DNA from: COE1 sp045579665 | Lineage (GTDB): Bacteria; Bacillota; Clostridia; Lachnospirales; Lachnospiraceae | NCBI GenBank assembly: GCA_045579665.1 | Contig: JAZNMO010000156.1 | Coordinates: 1 to 17,229 of the forward strand | Reading direction: 5' to 3' | DNA length: 17,229 bases | Shown here: positions 7,217 to 14,867 of the stretch, piece by piece | Position numbering within the stretch: the stretch's first letter is position 1 | How the letters are laid out: every line of letters starts with the position of its first letter | Program-made: the position numbers and the translations under genes | Notes under the pieces: generated by a model | The model's input: only the letters and a program-made list of their open reading frames with translations | What the model was told of the DNA's origin: nothing | Database searches by the model: none

Positions 7217-7447
7217 TTATACAGACTGTTTATCCTTATTAGCAGCCTTCTTTAACTGGTCCTGCACAACATATCTGCGTACCGTTCTCTCTGTATGTCC
7301 ATGCATTACATACATAATTTCATCTATGTTCATTCCGGATTCAAAAGCCTTCTGTAACACCTCATCTAATCCGCATTTCGCCAGTTCAGCTTCCAATCTC
7401 TCTGCCTTTTCATTCAATGTTGATCTGTCTTCATTAAAAATACTCAT
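7217..7447 (-). CDS. small putative helix-turn-helix DNA-binding protein
   Basis: This 76-residue protein has a charged N-terminal helix (about 10-25) and a likely HTH at 39-60: MNIDEIMYVMHGHTERTVRRYV resembles the homeodomain-like or sigma-region-4-like HTH of short regulators, with TVRRYV as recognition helix. The tail is basic (LKKAANKDK). AAAGGCGG lies six bases upstream of the ATG, and a good promoter sits just ahead (7483-7511) with tandem 8-bp repeats against its -35. No clear terminator follows; only A/T-rich hairpins are present before the tRNA-Trp promoter. It appears monocistronic. The target and role are unknown; self-regulation is inferred from the repeats. Confidence 0.7.
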   Translation of the reverse strand: MSIFNEDRSTLNEKAERLEAELAKCGLDEVLQKAFESGMNIDEIMYVMHGHTERTVRRYVVQDQLKKAANKDKQSV

Positions 7448-7482
7448 GAATTACCGCCTTTCATCATCAGACATATATAAAC

Positions 7483-7511
7483 ATCATAACAATATTCCCT
7501 ACAGTTGTCAA
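7483..7511 (-). promoter_or_regulatory. sigma-A promoter of the 76-aa HTH gene
   Basis: On the minus strand TTGACA (7506-7511) and TATGAT (7483-7488) are spaced by 17 bp, about 36 bases upstream of the start codon. Confidence 0.82.
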
Positions 7512-7522
7512 CAAACTCTGTA

Positions 7523-7538
7523 CAACATTGCAACATTG
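7523..7538 (-). repeat. tandem 8-bp direct repeat, candidate operator
   Basis: CAATGTTG occurs twice head to tail (CAACATTG on the plus strand, 7523-7530 and 7531-7538). It starts 12 bp upstream of the -35 box of the 76-aa HTH gene. Its position suits a regulator binding site; this is inference. Confidence 0.45.
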
Positions 7539-7584
7539 TTTGTCAAATCCCACTCAGATTTTATTGCTGGAATTTAATTGATAG

Positions 7585-7619
7585 AAAAAAAGGATAATAA
7601 CAGTAATCTGCTATTATCC
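7585..7619 (-). terminator. terminator of the sleB-type gene
   Basis: On the minus strand a 12-bp stem (7608-7619 with 7592-7603, one G-U) closes an ATTA loop and is followed by seven T. It lies about 46 bases after the cell wall hydrolase stop codon. Confidence 0.93.
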
Positions 7620-7664
7620 CATCCGAAAAACTTTATTCTTCTATGTGCTACTACCTTACAAGGC

Positions 7665-8294
7665 CTATAAGCTTGTAAAATACATCCTACCGATCTGGAA
7701 TGCCTTCGTCTCGAAAGAATGATAATAATCACTTCTAAACCATAATACATCCTCATCCAGTATGTTATCATCTAATGCTGCTGCGACAGCTTCTCTAACA
7801 CTATCCGTAATCGGCACGTTCCTAATCGCATATGGAACACAAGAGAACTGTCCTGTCTGTGTAACCACCTCAGTTAAGGTATTAGGGAACAAATCTGACT
7901 CCATACGATTGAGAATAACGCATGCTACCATGTACTGCGCATCCCATGACTCGCCTCTTGATTCTGCCGAAACGACCTTGAGCATTAATTCCAACTCTTC
8001 TTCTGTCAATGTTGTACTTCTCTTTGAAACCTCAACTGCCAACGGAACCGATGAATCCTGAATCTGTGCCTGCTGGGTTGCAAGTGCCGCAACACTCTCT
8101 GTTCCCTGCTCACAAATCGTTTGTACATCCTGTGGTACTGCTTCCATGGTCTGTACTAATTGTTCCGATACAGCCACAGCATCCACCACTGTTGTTACTT
8201 CTGGTTGATTTTCATTTTCTTGTGGGTAGCCCATACCTAATGCGCTGACTGCAATTGACACCACTGCCACTGCTCCCACGACTCTCTTTAACAT
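7665..8294 (-). CDS. secreted SleB-type cell wall hydrolase
   Basis: This 209-residue protein is a small member of the SleB/CwlJ hydrolase family (Hydrolase_2), lytic enzymes acting on peptidoglycan glycan strands. Residues 1-21 form a signal peptide (MLKRVVGAVAVVSIAVSALG). Residues 22-95 are a low-complexity Gln/Val/Ala linker. The catalytic domain runs from about 98 to 209: ELMLKVVSAESRGESWDAQ (102-120, likely catalytic Glu111), MVACVILNRMES (122-133), the TGQFSC segment (147-152) and WFRSDYYHSF (185-194). There is no peptidoglycan-binding domain as in Bacillus SleB and no ypeB partner nearby, so a vegetative remodelling role is at least as likely as spore germination. The start is set by GCGGAGG nine bases before ATG. 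It has its own promoter, long leader and terminator. Confidence 0.88.
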   Translation of the reverse strand: MLKRVVGAVAVVSIAVSALGMGYPQENENQPEVTTVVDAVAVSEQLVQTMEAVPQDVQTICEQGTESVAALATQQAQIQDSSVPLAVEVSKRSTTLTEEELELMLKVVSAESRGESWDAQYMVACVILNRMESDLFPNTLTEVVTQTGQFSCVPYAIRNVPITDSVREAVAAALDDNILDEDVLWFRSDYYHSFETKAFQIGRMYFTSL

Positions 8295-8464
8295 TACTAA
8301 TTACCTCCGCATAACCAAATAATCAAATTACAATATTTGGCCGGCTAAAAGCCTTTGTGTGTACCATTTGTCCATTACAAAATAATTTTGAAATGAGTAA
8401 TTAACAAAATAGTAATATTTTCGAATACAAGTCATTATTATAACAGTGGAAAAATAAAAATCAA
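8295..8464 (-). promoter_or_regulatory. promoter and long leader of the sleB-type gene
   Basis: On the minus strand TTGATT (8459-8464) and TATAAT (8437-8442) are 16 bp apart, so transcription should start near 8430, about 135 nt before the ATG. The leader contains CAAAA/TTTTG, GGC/GCC and, just before the ribosome binding site, CCAAATA/TATTTGG hairpins (the last within about 8312-8340). I could not match it to a known riboswitch class. The sequence TTATGCGGAGGT at the ribosome binding site is also found ahead of the PBP gene. Confidence 0.55.
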
Positions 8465-8496
8465 CCCTTTTATTGTATTTATTTAAGTACATTGTC

Positions 8497-8547
8497 AGAT
8501 AATTCAGTGTCAAATATGTTATTTTGTACTATTATTCAGAATTATCT
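8497..8547. repeat. inverted repeat in the 8465-8633 intergenic stretch
   Basis: AGATAATTC (8497-8505) and GAATTATCT (8539-8547) form a 9-bp inverted repeat around a 33-nt loop. It has no U-tract on either strand, so it is not an obvious terminator for the M18 gene that ends at 8634. The rest of this A/T-rich gap shows nothing else I can support. Confidence 0.35.
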
Positions 8548-8633
8548 AATCTTTCTATATTATGTGAGCCTATTTTTTGTAGATATCAAAATTGTTTTTT
8601 CAGCTAAATGAACAACAAAAACAGTGCATTTTG

Positions 8634-9926
8634 CTACATTTCAAAAAAGGTCCCCACCATACTATACAAATATTGTATATCCTTTACCCCTGCTGTTTCA
8701 TATGCCGAATGCATTGCCAGCTGTGGAAGTCCGATATCGGCTGCTGGCATTGATACCTGTGCCATCACAAGATTCCCCAATGTTGAACCACCTGCTATAT
8801 CAGAGCGATTGTGGTACATCTGCAAAGGTACATCACATTGCTTACATAATTGTTTCACATAAGCTGCTGAGTACGCATCTGTCGCATATTTTTGACTGCC
8901 ATGGTACTTTAGTATAACTCCTTTATTCAAATACGGTTTATTCACAGGGTCTGCCTTGCTCCCCAGATTAGGATGACATGCATGTGCATTATCTGCACTT
9001 AATAAAAAGCTGTCAGCAAGCCACGTTCTCAAAACAGCCTGCCTGATATCCAAGCCATCAGCTATGTTGAGCAGAATATCCTTTAAAAAGGTGGAATCTG
9101 CGCCTTGCCTTGTCAAGCTTCCAACCTCTTCATTATCAAATACAGCTAACATATCAATATAAGAAGACGGCTTAGTCGCTAGAATTGCCTGCAGCCCGGC
9201 ATACACACATCCCAAATCATCATATCTTGATGTCATCAGAAATTCATCCTGTGCACCTGCCAACACTGCTTTCTGAGAGTTTACCACAAATAAATCTGTC
9301 GCCAAAATGTCTGTTTCTTCTATATTATTACTTATCTGTTCACTTAACTGCTCTGCCACATACTTTGCCAAAGACTTGTTGTCATCCAGCATACTTACCA
9401 ACGGCAGCATATCAATCTGAGGATTTAAAGCAACCCCCTCATTCATATTGCGATTCATATGAATGGCCAGATTAGGAATCATACACATATTATCCTTAAG
9501 CTTAACAGGATATGACACTATCTCTCCATTTTCTTCAATACATGCTCTTCCTGCAATGGTAAGAGGCCTGTCCATCCATGTAGACATAATCATCCCACCA
9601 TATTTTTCAGTATTCAGGCACATATATTGCTTTTCACTTGGCATCTCCGGGTTCTCTTTCACCTTAAATGCCGGTGAATCCGAATGTGCGGCATAGATAT
9701 GAAATCCCTTTACCTCGCCCTGTGGTACACGAAATGCAATCAACGAGGAATCATTTCTGGTAACATAATATGCTCCGCCCCTCTGTAGTTTCCATAACTC
9801 CTTTTCGCTTAACTTCACAAATCCATTCTCTTCTAACTGTCTGCACGCCTCTTCTATTGCCTGATAGCAGGTAACACTGTTATCAAGATATGTCATAAGC
9901 TCCTGTACATTGATTTCTCTACTCAT
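8634..9926 (-). CDS. M18 family metalloaminopeptidase
   Basis: This 430-residue cytosolic enzyme is an M18 (aspartyl aminopeptidase/ApeB-like) peptidase that removes N-terminal residues from peptides and normally forms a dodecamer with two zinc ions per subunit. Ligand motifs are in order: AAHSDSP (His81 with Asp83), SRYDDLG (Asp236/Asp237), FDNEEVGS (263-270, Glu266/Glu267), SADNAHACHPN (310-320, Asp312) and the C-terminal AMHSAYETAG (His406). The length matches the family (about 420-460). The start is supported by AAAGGGA ahead of ATG. It lies 11 bp after radA, so it is probably co-transcribed with radA and possibly clpC. That would link it functionally to degradation of peptides released by Clp proteolysis, which is inference. 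Confidence 0.95.
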   Translation of the reverse strand: MSREINVQELMTYLDNSVTCYQAIEEACRQLEENGFVKLSEKELWKLQRGGAYYVTRNDSSLIAFRVPQGEVKGFHIYAAHSDSPAFKVKENPEMPSEKQYMCLNTEKYGGMIMSTWMDRPLTIAGRACIEENGEIVSYPVKLKDNMCMIPNLAIHMNRNMNEGVALNPQIDMLPLVSMLDDNKSLAKYVAEQLSEQISNNIEETDILATDLFVVNSQKAVLAGAQDEFLMTSRYDDLGCVYAGLQAILATKPSSYIDMLAVFDNEEVGSLTRQGADSTFLKDILLNIADGLDIRQAVLRTWLADSFLLSADNAHACHPNLGSKADPVNKPYLNKGVILKYHGSQKYATDAYSAAYVKQLCKQCDVPLQMYHNRSDIAGGSTLGNLVMAQVSMPAADIGLPQLAMHSAYETAGVKDIQYLYSMVGTFFEM

Positions 9927-9937
9927 ACAATCCCTTT

Positions 9938-11317
9938 CTATAAGATTAAATCTATCGCTTCGCCTACATTATTTACGCCAATTATCTTTATTCCCTGTAT
10001 ATTATCCAAACCATCTGTGCATACCTTTGGCAGAACAACGGTCTTAAATCCAAGCTTCTTTGCCTCTAGCACACGTTGCTCAGCCATACTGACAGCACGC
10101 ACCTCACCACTTAAACCAACCTCACCAAACACAATCATTTTCTCATCAATTGCGCGGTTCTTGAAGCTTGAAACAATCGCCATCACAATTCCCAAATCAA
10201 GTGCCGGTTCCTGTATTTTGATTCCACCTGCAATATTGACATATGCGTCACAATCTCCAATGTGCAGACTCTGGCGTTTCTCCAATACTGCCATCAAAAG
10301 ATTGACACGGTTAAAATCCGTTCCTGTTGTCTGTCTTCTTGGTATACCAAAATTAGTCCGACATACCAACGCCTGAATCTCAATCAATATAGGCCTTGTT
10401 CCCTCTACTGAACAAACAACTACCGAACCGCTTGCCCCCTCCGGTTTGCCATTTAACATAAATTCCGAAGGATTCTCAACCTCTACCAAGCCTTCCTTAC
10501 GCATCTCAAATACGCCAATCTCATTGGTAGAACCGAAACGATTCTTTACGCCTCTCAAAATCCTGTAGGATGCATGTCTATCACCTTCAAAATACAGCAC
10601 AGTGTCTACCATATGCTCTAAAATCCTCGGCCCTGCAACAGTTCCTTCCTTAGTAACATGTCCGACAATAAAAATAGATATTCCTAATCCTTTCGCCAGC
10701 TGCAAGAAAATATTAGTAGCTTCTCTGACCTGAGATACGCTTCCGGGTGCTGAAGATACCTCCTCCTGATACATGGTTTGAATAGAATCAATAATCACTA
10801 CCTCTGGCTGTGTCTTTTTAATCGTTTCTTCTATCAACCCAAGATTGGTTTCACATAAAAGCAGCATGCTATCATGAAAGCTCCCTATTCTATTGGCACG
10901 AAGCTTAATCTGCTTTAGGGATTCCTCTCCTGAAATATATAGTACTTTACGATTCTGATTCGACAAATGTCTGCAAACCTGCAAGAGTAATGTTGATTTA
11001 CCAATTCCCGGATCTCCTCCCACCAGCGTCAAGGAACCTTTCATAATACCGCCACCAAGAACTCTGTCCAGCTCTCCAATGCCAACCTTTACTCTGTCCT
11101 CTTCATTCATTTGAATGGAGCCAATTGCTACCGGCTTCAATGCCTCTCTCACAGCTGCCGTCTTCGTACTGCCTCCCATTCCGCTTCCTGTTACGCTTAC
11201 CTTTTCCTCTACCAGCGTATTCCATTCCTTACAGCCCGGACACTGCCCCATCCATTTGGAGGATTCATGACCGCAGCTCTGGCAGAAGAACACTGTTGCG
11301 ATTTTTGTCTTTGCCAT
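9938..11317 (-). CDS. radA: DNA repair protein RadA (Sms)
   Basis: This 459-residue protein is the RecA-like, DnaB-type helicase RadA, which helps process recombination intermediates and branch migration. An N-terminal zinc finger has C-x2-C-x10-C-x2-C (Cys12, 15, 26, 29). The ATPase domain has Walker A GDPGIGKST (101-109), Walker B VVIID (173-177) and the RadA-specific KNRFG motif (258-262). The C-terminal third is the Lon protease-like domain without protease activity. The length and all motifs are typical. GAGGGCGGAG precedes the ATG. It sits downstream of clpC and the 136-aa gene and 11 bp upstream of the M18 gene; in many Firmicutes radA follows clpC directly. A perfect hairpin (11350-11378) stands in its leader. 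Confidence 0.98.
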   Translation of the reverse strand: MAKTKIATVFFCQSCGHESSKWMGQCPGCKEWNTLVEEKVSVTGSGMGGSTKTAAVREALKPVAIGSIQMNEEDRVKVGIGELDRVLGGGIMKGSLTLVGGDPGIGKSTLLLQVCRHLSNQNRKVLYISGEESLKQIKLRANRIGSFHDSMLLLCETNLGLIEETIKKTQPEVVIIDSIQTMYQEEVSSAPGSVSQVREATNIFLQLAKGLGISIFIVGHVTKEGTVAGPRILEHMVDTVLYFEGDRHASYRILRGVKNRFGSTNEIGVFEMRKEGLVEVENPSEFMLNGKPEGASGSVVVCSVEGTRPILIEIQALVCRTNFGIPRRQTTGTDFNRVNLLMAVLEKRQSLHIGDCDAYVNIAGGIKIQEPALDLGIVMAIVSSFKNRAIDEKMIVFGEVGLSGEVRAVSMAEQRVLEAKKLGFKTVVLPKVCTDGLDNIQGIKIIGVNNVGEAIDLIL

Positions 11318-11349
11318 ACTCCGCCCTCTTTTCCTATATCATAAACCAA

Positions 11350-11378
11350 GGAATGCTATCTCATTGAGATAGCATTCC
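11350..11378 (-). terminator. perfect 13-bp hairpin upstream of radA (terminator or attenuator)
   Basis: GGAATGCTATCTC and GAGATAGCATTCC pair perfectly around a 3-nt loop. On the minus strand the stem is followed only by TTGGTTTATG, so termination would be partial. It lies 31 bases after the stop of the 136-aa gene and 33 bases before radA, suggesting attenuated read-through into radA-M18. Confidence 0.6.
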
Positions 11379-11409
11379 ATACTTTACCTTTATTCAATCA
11401 CAAAGCTGC

Positions 11410-11820
11410 TTACTTTACAAGCCTAACCTTTGTCTCTCCATTTGCCTCAAGCTCAACACTTACATTCAGCTTACCGGCTAAATTTGTCTTCATAACACCT
11501 ACACTGGCATCATTAATGAATACCTCATATTCGGACTCTTCCTCCAAACCAACAGTAATCTGGGCATCCTGATCTCCTACTACAGTAAATGTTGTCGCAT
11601 CCACTGTCTCAGCAAAATCAAACACAGAAGTTCCCGGAACTGATTCATATAAAAATAATCCGTTCTTCTCCAGCTTAGTCATCGCCTGAAAGGTCTTCAC
11701 CTTATATGAATCTCCGCTATGCTCAAAACCGTCTAGCTTCGCCTTCTCTGCTAACTGATGATTACCAAAGCTGATATTACCATTACTCTCGGAGCGTAGT
11801 AATTCTTCCACTACTGCCAT
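11410..11820 (-). CDS. conserved small protein of unknown function (often auto-named endosialidase)
   Basis: This 136-residue protein begins MAVVEELLRSESNGNISFGNH and has a YKVKTFQAMTKLEKNG segment (39-54), LFLYESVPGT (55-64) and a beta-rich C-terminal half with a VFINDASVGVMKTNLAGKL motif (99-117). I recall close relatives in Lachnospiraceae that automatic pipelines call endosialidase. It is far too short for an endosialidase catalytic beta-propeller and shows no such motifs, so that name should not be trusted. There is no signal peptide or membrane segment, so it is probably cytosolic. TTAGGAGG lies seven bases before ATG. It sits between clpC and radA, with a hairpin after it. The function is unknown. 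Confidence 0.8.
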   Translation of the reverse strand: MAVVEELLRSESNGNISFGNHQLAEKAKLDGFEHSGDSYKVKTFQAMTKLEKNGLFLYESVPGTSVFDFAETVDATTFTVVGDQDAQITVGLEEESEYEVFINDASVGVMKTNLAGKLNVSVELEANGETKVRLVK

Positions 11821-11894
11821 TTCTTTGTCCTCCTAAATCATTTGTTCCTTTTACTGCATATTTAATTATTCCCCACCACATCTTAGTAGGTATT

Positions 11895-11910
11895 TTTAGT
11901 ATATACTAAA
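11895..11910. promoter_or_regulatory. 16-bp perfect palindrome upstream of the 136-aa gene
   Basis: TTTAGTATATACTAAA is its own reverse complement. It lies 75 bp upstream of ATG 11820 and contains TATACT on the minus strand, which could serve as a -10, although the matching -35 is poor. It may be an operator overlapping a promoter; this is inference. Confidence 0.4.
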
Positions 11911-11924
11911 GAGTACATTTTTTC

Positions 11925-11961
11925 TATTAGAAATAAGTATTCAAAATTTCTAATATTTTTT
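11925..11961 (+). terminator. hairpin with U-tract on the plus strand, after clpC
   Basis: TATTAGAAAT/ATTTCTAATA (11925-11934 and 11946-11955) closes an 11-nt loop. The T-run (11956-11961) is on the plus strand, opposite to clpC. On the minus strand the stem is followed by GAAAAAATG, so it is at best a weak clpC terminator. Confidence 0.4.
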
Positions 11962-11994
11962 GGTTATTTTTCAGTTATCAAATATTCGCAAATA

Positions 11995-14439
11995 TTATTT
12001 AACAGTAAAAGTCACCTTTTCATTCTTGACGCCTGCTTTCACCGTATCGCCACGCTTTACTCTGCTTTCCAGAATCGCTGTTGCAAGCTCATCCTCAACA
12101 ACGTTCTGCACAGCTCTCTTTAACGGTCTTGCGCCCATCTTCGGGTCAGAATATTTCTTCACCAAATATTCCTTCAATGCCGGTGTGAAGGTCAAGTCAA
12201 TATCCATCTGCTTCTTACATCTGTCACACAGACTCTTGGATAAAAGCGTAATAATCTGCTTCATCTCTGCTTCCCCTAACGGATGGAATACCATAATCTC
12301 ATCAATACGATTGATAAACTCAGGCTTAAAGAGACGCTTTACCTCTTCCATGACATTAGATTTCATCTTATTGTAATCTGCCTGTTCATCCTTCTTTGTC
12401 ATGAAGCCCAAATTCTTAGGGTCAATAATTCTATTAGCTCCTGCATTAGAGGTCATAATCAGAACAGTGTTCTTAAAGCTTACCTTTCTTCCCTTAGAAT
12501 CTGTAATATGACCATCATCCAGTACCTGTAATAAAACATTAAACACATCAGGGTGCGCCTTCTCTACCTCATCAAACAATACAACAGAATATGGATTACG
12601 TCTTACCTTCTCGCTAAGCTGACCACCCTCCTCAAATCCTACATAGCCTGGAGGCGAACCAATCATCTTAGATACCGAATGAGACTCCATATACTCTGAC
12701 ATATCTACACGAATCAATGCATTCTCAGAACCAAACATTGCCTCAGCCAGCGCTTTAGAAAGCTCTGTCTTACCGACACCTGTAGGTCCTAAAAACAGGA
12801 ACGAACCAATCGGTCTGTTCGGGTCCTGTAAGCCGACTCTGCCTCGCTTCATAGCTCTTGCTACAGCACTGACAGACTCTTCCTGACCAATCACACGCTT
12901 ATGCAAAATAGATTCCAGCTTCAAAAGCTTTTCGCTTTCCTTCTGTGCCAGCTTCTGCACAGGAATCTTGGTCCAGTTAGAAACCACCTCAGCAATCTCA
13001 TTCTCCGTAACAGTCAGCTGCTTTGCCGCCTGTGTCTTCTCATACTTATCCAAAGCCTTTTCATACTTCTTAATCAAAGCTTCCTGCTCTCTTCTAAGCT
13101 CTGCCGCCTGACTAAAAACCTCCATTCGGATGGAACGCTCTATCTGAAGCTCATACTTTTTGATTCTAGCCTGCATCTCTTTAAGATTCTCAGGGAAATT
13201 CATTCCTCGCAATCGTATTGCAGCAGCTGCCTCGTCAATCAAATCAATTGCCTTATCCGGCAGATTTCTATCATTAATATAACGACTTGATAGCTTTACT
13301 GCAGCCTCAATCGCCTCAGGTGTAATCGTCACCTTATGATGCTCTTCATATTTATATGCAATACCTGAAAGAATACGAATTGCTTCTGCTTCTGTCGGCT
13401 CTTCCACTGTAACAGGCTGGAAACGACGTTCTAACGCCGCATCCTTCTCAATATACTTACGATACTCCGAAATCGTTGTCGCACCGATTAGCTGAATCTC
13501 ACCACGCGATAATGATGGTTTCAAGATATTAGAAGCATCAATCGCACCTTCTGCGCCACCAGCTCCAATCAATGTATGAAGCTCATCAAGGAACAAATAA
13601 ATATTGCCTGCCTCCGTAACCTCTTTAATAACCTTCTTAATTCGTTCTTCAAATTCACCACGATACTTTGAACCAGCTACCATACCTGACAAATCCAAAG
13701 TCACAACTCGTTTATTCTTTACAGTATCCGGCACTTCACCACTAACAATTCGAAGTGCCAGTCCTTCTGCAATCGCAGTCTTACCTACACCCGGTTCACC
13801 TATCAGACATGGATTATTCTTTGTTCTTCTTGAAAGAATCTGTACCACACGCATAATCTCAGTCTCTCTGCCGATTACCGGATCCAGCCTTCCTTCCTTT
13901 GCCAACGCTGTCAAATCCCTGCTGTACTGATTCAGGGTAGATGTGCCTTCCTTTTTCTTCTTGCCATTCTTACCTTTGCTTAAATCATCCTTATGGGCAT
14001 TAATATCCTCGCCCATAGCAATCAAAGTGTCCATATACAGCTTCTGTACGTTGACCCCCAATGTATTCAGCAAACGAAGACCTACATTCTCTCCTTCTAA
14101 CAACAACGCCAATAGAATGTGCTCAGTCCCAATTGCATCATTTCTATACCTTGCTGCCTGCTTACCACTATCCTCTAATATCCTCTGTGCTCTCGGAGAA
14201 TATCCGTCTCTCTCCTTCATAGCCACATTGCCTTCCGGAGCAATCAAATCCTTTATCATATCAATCAGCTGTACTTCACTGACGCCGTTCTCCAACAGAA
14301 CCTTTGCTGCAACGCCCGTCTTTTCCTTCAAAAGGCCGACCAAAATATGTTCGCTTCCGATATAACTCTGGTGCAGATTCCTTGCCACTTTTGCTGCCAA
14401 TCCCAAAGCAGCCTGTGCCTTATCTGTAAATTGCTGCAT
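11995..14439 (-). CDS. clpC: ClpC, AAA+ unfoldase of the Clp protease
   Basis: This 814-residue protein is the Hsp100 unfoldase that feeds substrates to ClpP. Two Clp_N repeats occupy about 4-145. AAA domain 1 has Walker A GEPGVGKT (214-221) and Walker B FLDE (283-286). A ClpC-type middle segment with a UVR-like motif (ERSIRMEVFSQAAELRREQE, about 434-453) follows. AAA domain 2 has Walker A GPTGVGKT (551-558), the pore loop GYVG (598-601) and Walker B LFDE (621-624). An LGF tripeptide (677-679) is in the position of the ClpP-docking loop. The length fits ClpC (about 810) and the short middle domain excludes ClpB. GGAGG lies eight bases before ATG. It follows a GntR regulator by 14 bp; ctsR, mcsA and mcsB are not present, and I see no CtsR heptad repeat or CIRCE element upstream. 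Confidence 0.98.
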   Translation of the reverse strand: MQQFTDKAQAALGLAAKVARNLHQSYIGSEHILVGLLKEKTGVAAKVLLENGVSEVQLIDMIKDLIAPEGNVAMKERDGYSPRAQRILEDSGKQAARYRNDAIGTEHILLALLLEGENVGLRLLNTLGVNVQKLYMDTLIAMGEDINAHKDDLSKGKNGKKKKEGTSTLNQYSRDLTALAKEGRLDPVIGRETEIMRVVQILSRRTKNNPCLIGEPGVGKTAIAEGLALRIVSGEVPDTVKNKRVVTLDLSGMVAGSKYRGEFEERIKKVIKEVTEAGNIYLFLDELHTLIGAGGAEGAIDASNILKPSLSRGEIQLIGATTISEYRKYIEKDAALERRFQPVTVEEPTEAEAIRILSGIAYKYEEHHKVTITPEAIEAAVKLSSRYINDRNLPDKAIDLIDEAAAAIRLRGMNFPENLKEMQARIKKYELQIERSIRMEVFSQAAELRREQEALIKKYEKALDKYEKTQAAKQLTVTENEIAEVVSNWTKIPVQKLAQKESEKLLKLESILHKRVIGQEESVSAVARAMKRGRVGLQDPNRPIGSFLFLGPTGVGKTELSKALAEAMFGSENALIRVDMSEYMESHSVSKMIGSPPGYVGFEEGGQLSEKVRRNPYSVVLFDEVEKAHPDVFNVLLQVLDDGHITDSKGRKVSFKNTVLIMTSNAGANRIIDPKNLGFMTKKDEQADYNKMKSNVMEEVKRLFKPEFINRIDEIMVFHPLGEAEMKQIITLLSKSLCDRCKKQMDIDLTFTPALKEYLVKKYSDPKMGARPLKRAVQNVVEDELATAILESRVKRGDTVKAGVKNEKVTFTVK

Positions 14440-14453
14440 TCCCTATGCCTCCA

Positions 14454-14822
14454 TTATTCATAATTTTCATATATCTGATCAATCAACTCATGAATCTCCT
14501 GTCTGGAAATCCTTTTACATCTGCTTTTGGCTAATAAAACCCTTAAATCACTCTTTAACTCTTCCAATGCCCGCAGCTTATTAATATCAATTGCAATGAC
14601 TGCGCCCTTTCTGCGGTCCACCTTAACAAATCCCTCTTGTTTCAATACAGTATATGCCTTATTCACAGTATGCATATTAATACCTATCGTATCCGCCAGC
14701 TGTCGAACAGACGGCAACGCATCTCCCTCATGAAACTGTGAGGTTGCAATCCCTATAATAATCTGATTCCGCAGTTGTAAATAAAGAGCTTCTTCACTAC
14801 TAAAATCAATCTCTATATACAT
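14454..14822 (-). CDS. GntR-family (YtrA subfamily) transcriptional regulator
   Basis: This 122-residue protein is a winged-helix regulator of the short YtrA subfamily. Residues about 10-78 form the GntR DNA-binding domain: ALYLQLRNQI (12-21), GDALPSVRQLADTIGINMHTVNKAYTVLKQEGFV (33-66) and the wing VDRRKGAVI (68-76). The remaining 45 residues form a helical dimerisation tail with no ligand domain. AAAGGTGAGG precedes ATG. It is the first gene of an operon with clpC, 14 bp upstream, and has a good promoter. YtrA regulators usually control ABC transporters beside them; here the neighbour is clpC, so it probably represses its own gene and clpC in the place CtsR holds elsewhere. That role is inferred from position only. 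Confidence 0.93.
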   Translation of the reverse strand: MYIEIDFSSEEALYLQLRNQIIIGIATSQFHEGDALPSVRQLADTIGINMHTVNKAYTVLKQEGFVKVDRRKGAVIAIDINKLRALEELKSDLRVLLAKSRCKRISRQEIHELIDQIYENYE

Positions 14823-14867
14823 TCCAGTGCCTCACCTTTCTATCAACACCTTCCCACTGTTATATAA

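Noticed and set aside
7014..7577. 187-aa open frame on the plus strand
   Set aside because: It runs through tRNA-Trp on the opposite strand and over the 76-aa gene; the start lacks a ribosome binding site and the composition is that of antisense reading.
7574..7771. 65-aa minus-strand frame
   Set aside because: It overlaps the C-terminal coding part of the SleB-type gene and its terminator in another frame, with no ribosome binding site or family features.
8312..8400. Possible cyclic-di-GMP-type riboswitch in the sleB leader
   Set aside because: Only a short ACAAAGGC...GCCGG resemblance exists; the second arm and conserved receptor of that class are missing.
8608..8917. Plus-strand frames opposite the end of the M18 gene
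   Set aside because: The M18 reading on the minus strand explains the sequence, including His406, so these are antisense shadows.
13943..14365. 140-aa plus-strand frame inside clpC
   Set aside because: It is the antisense of the conserved Clp N-terminal repeats, with no own signals.
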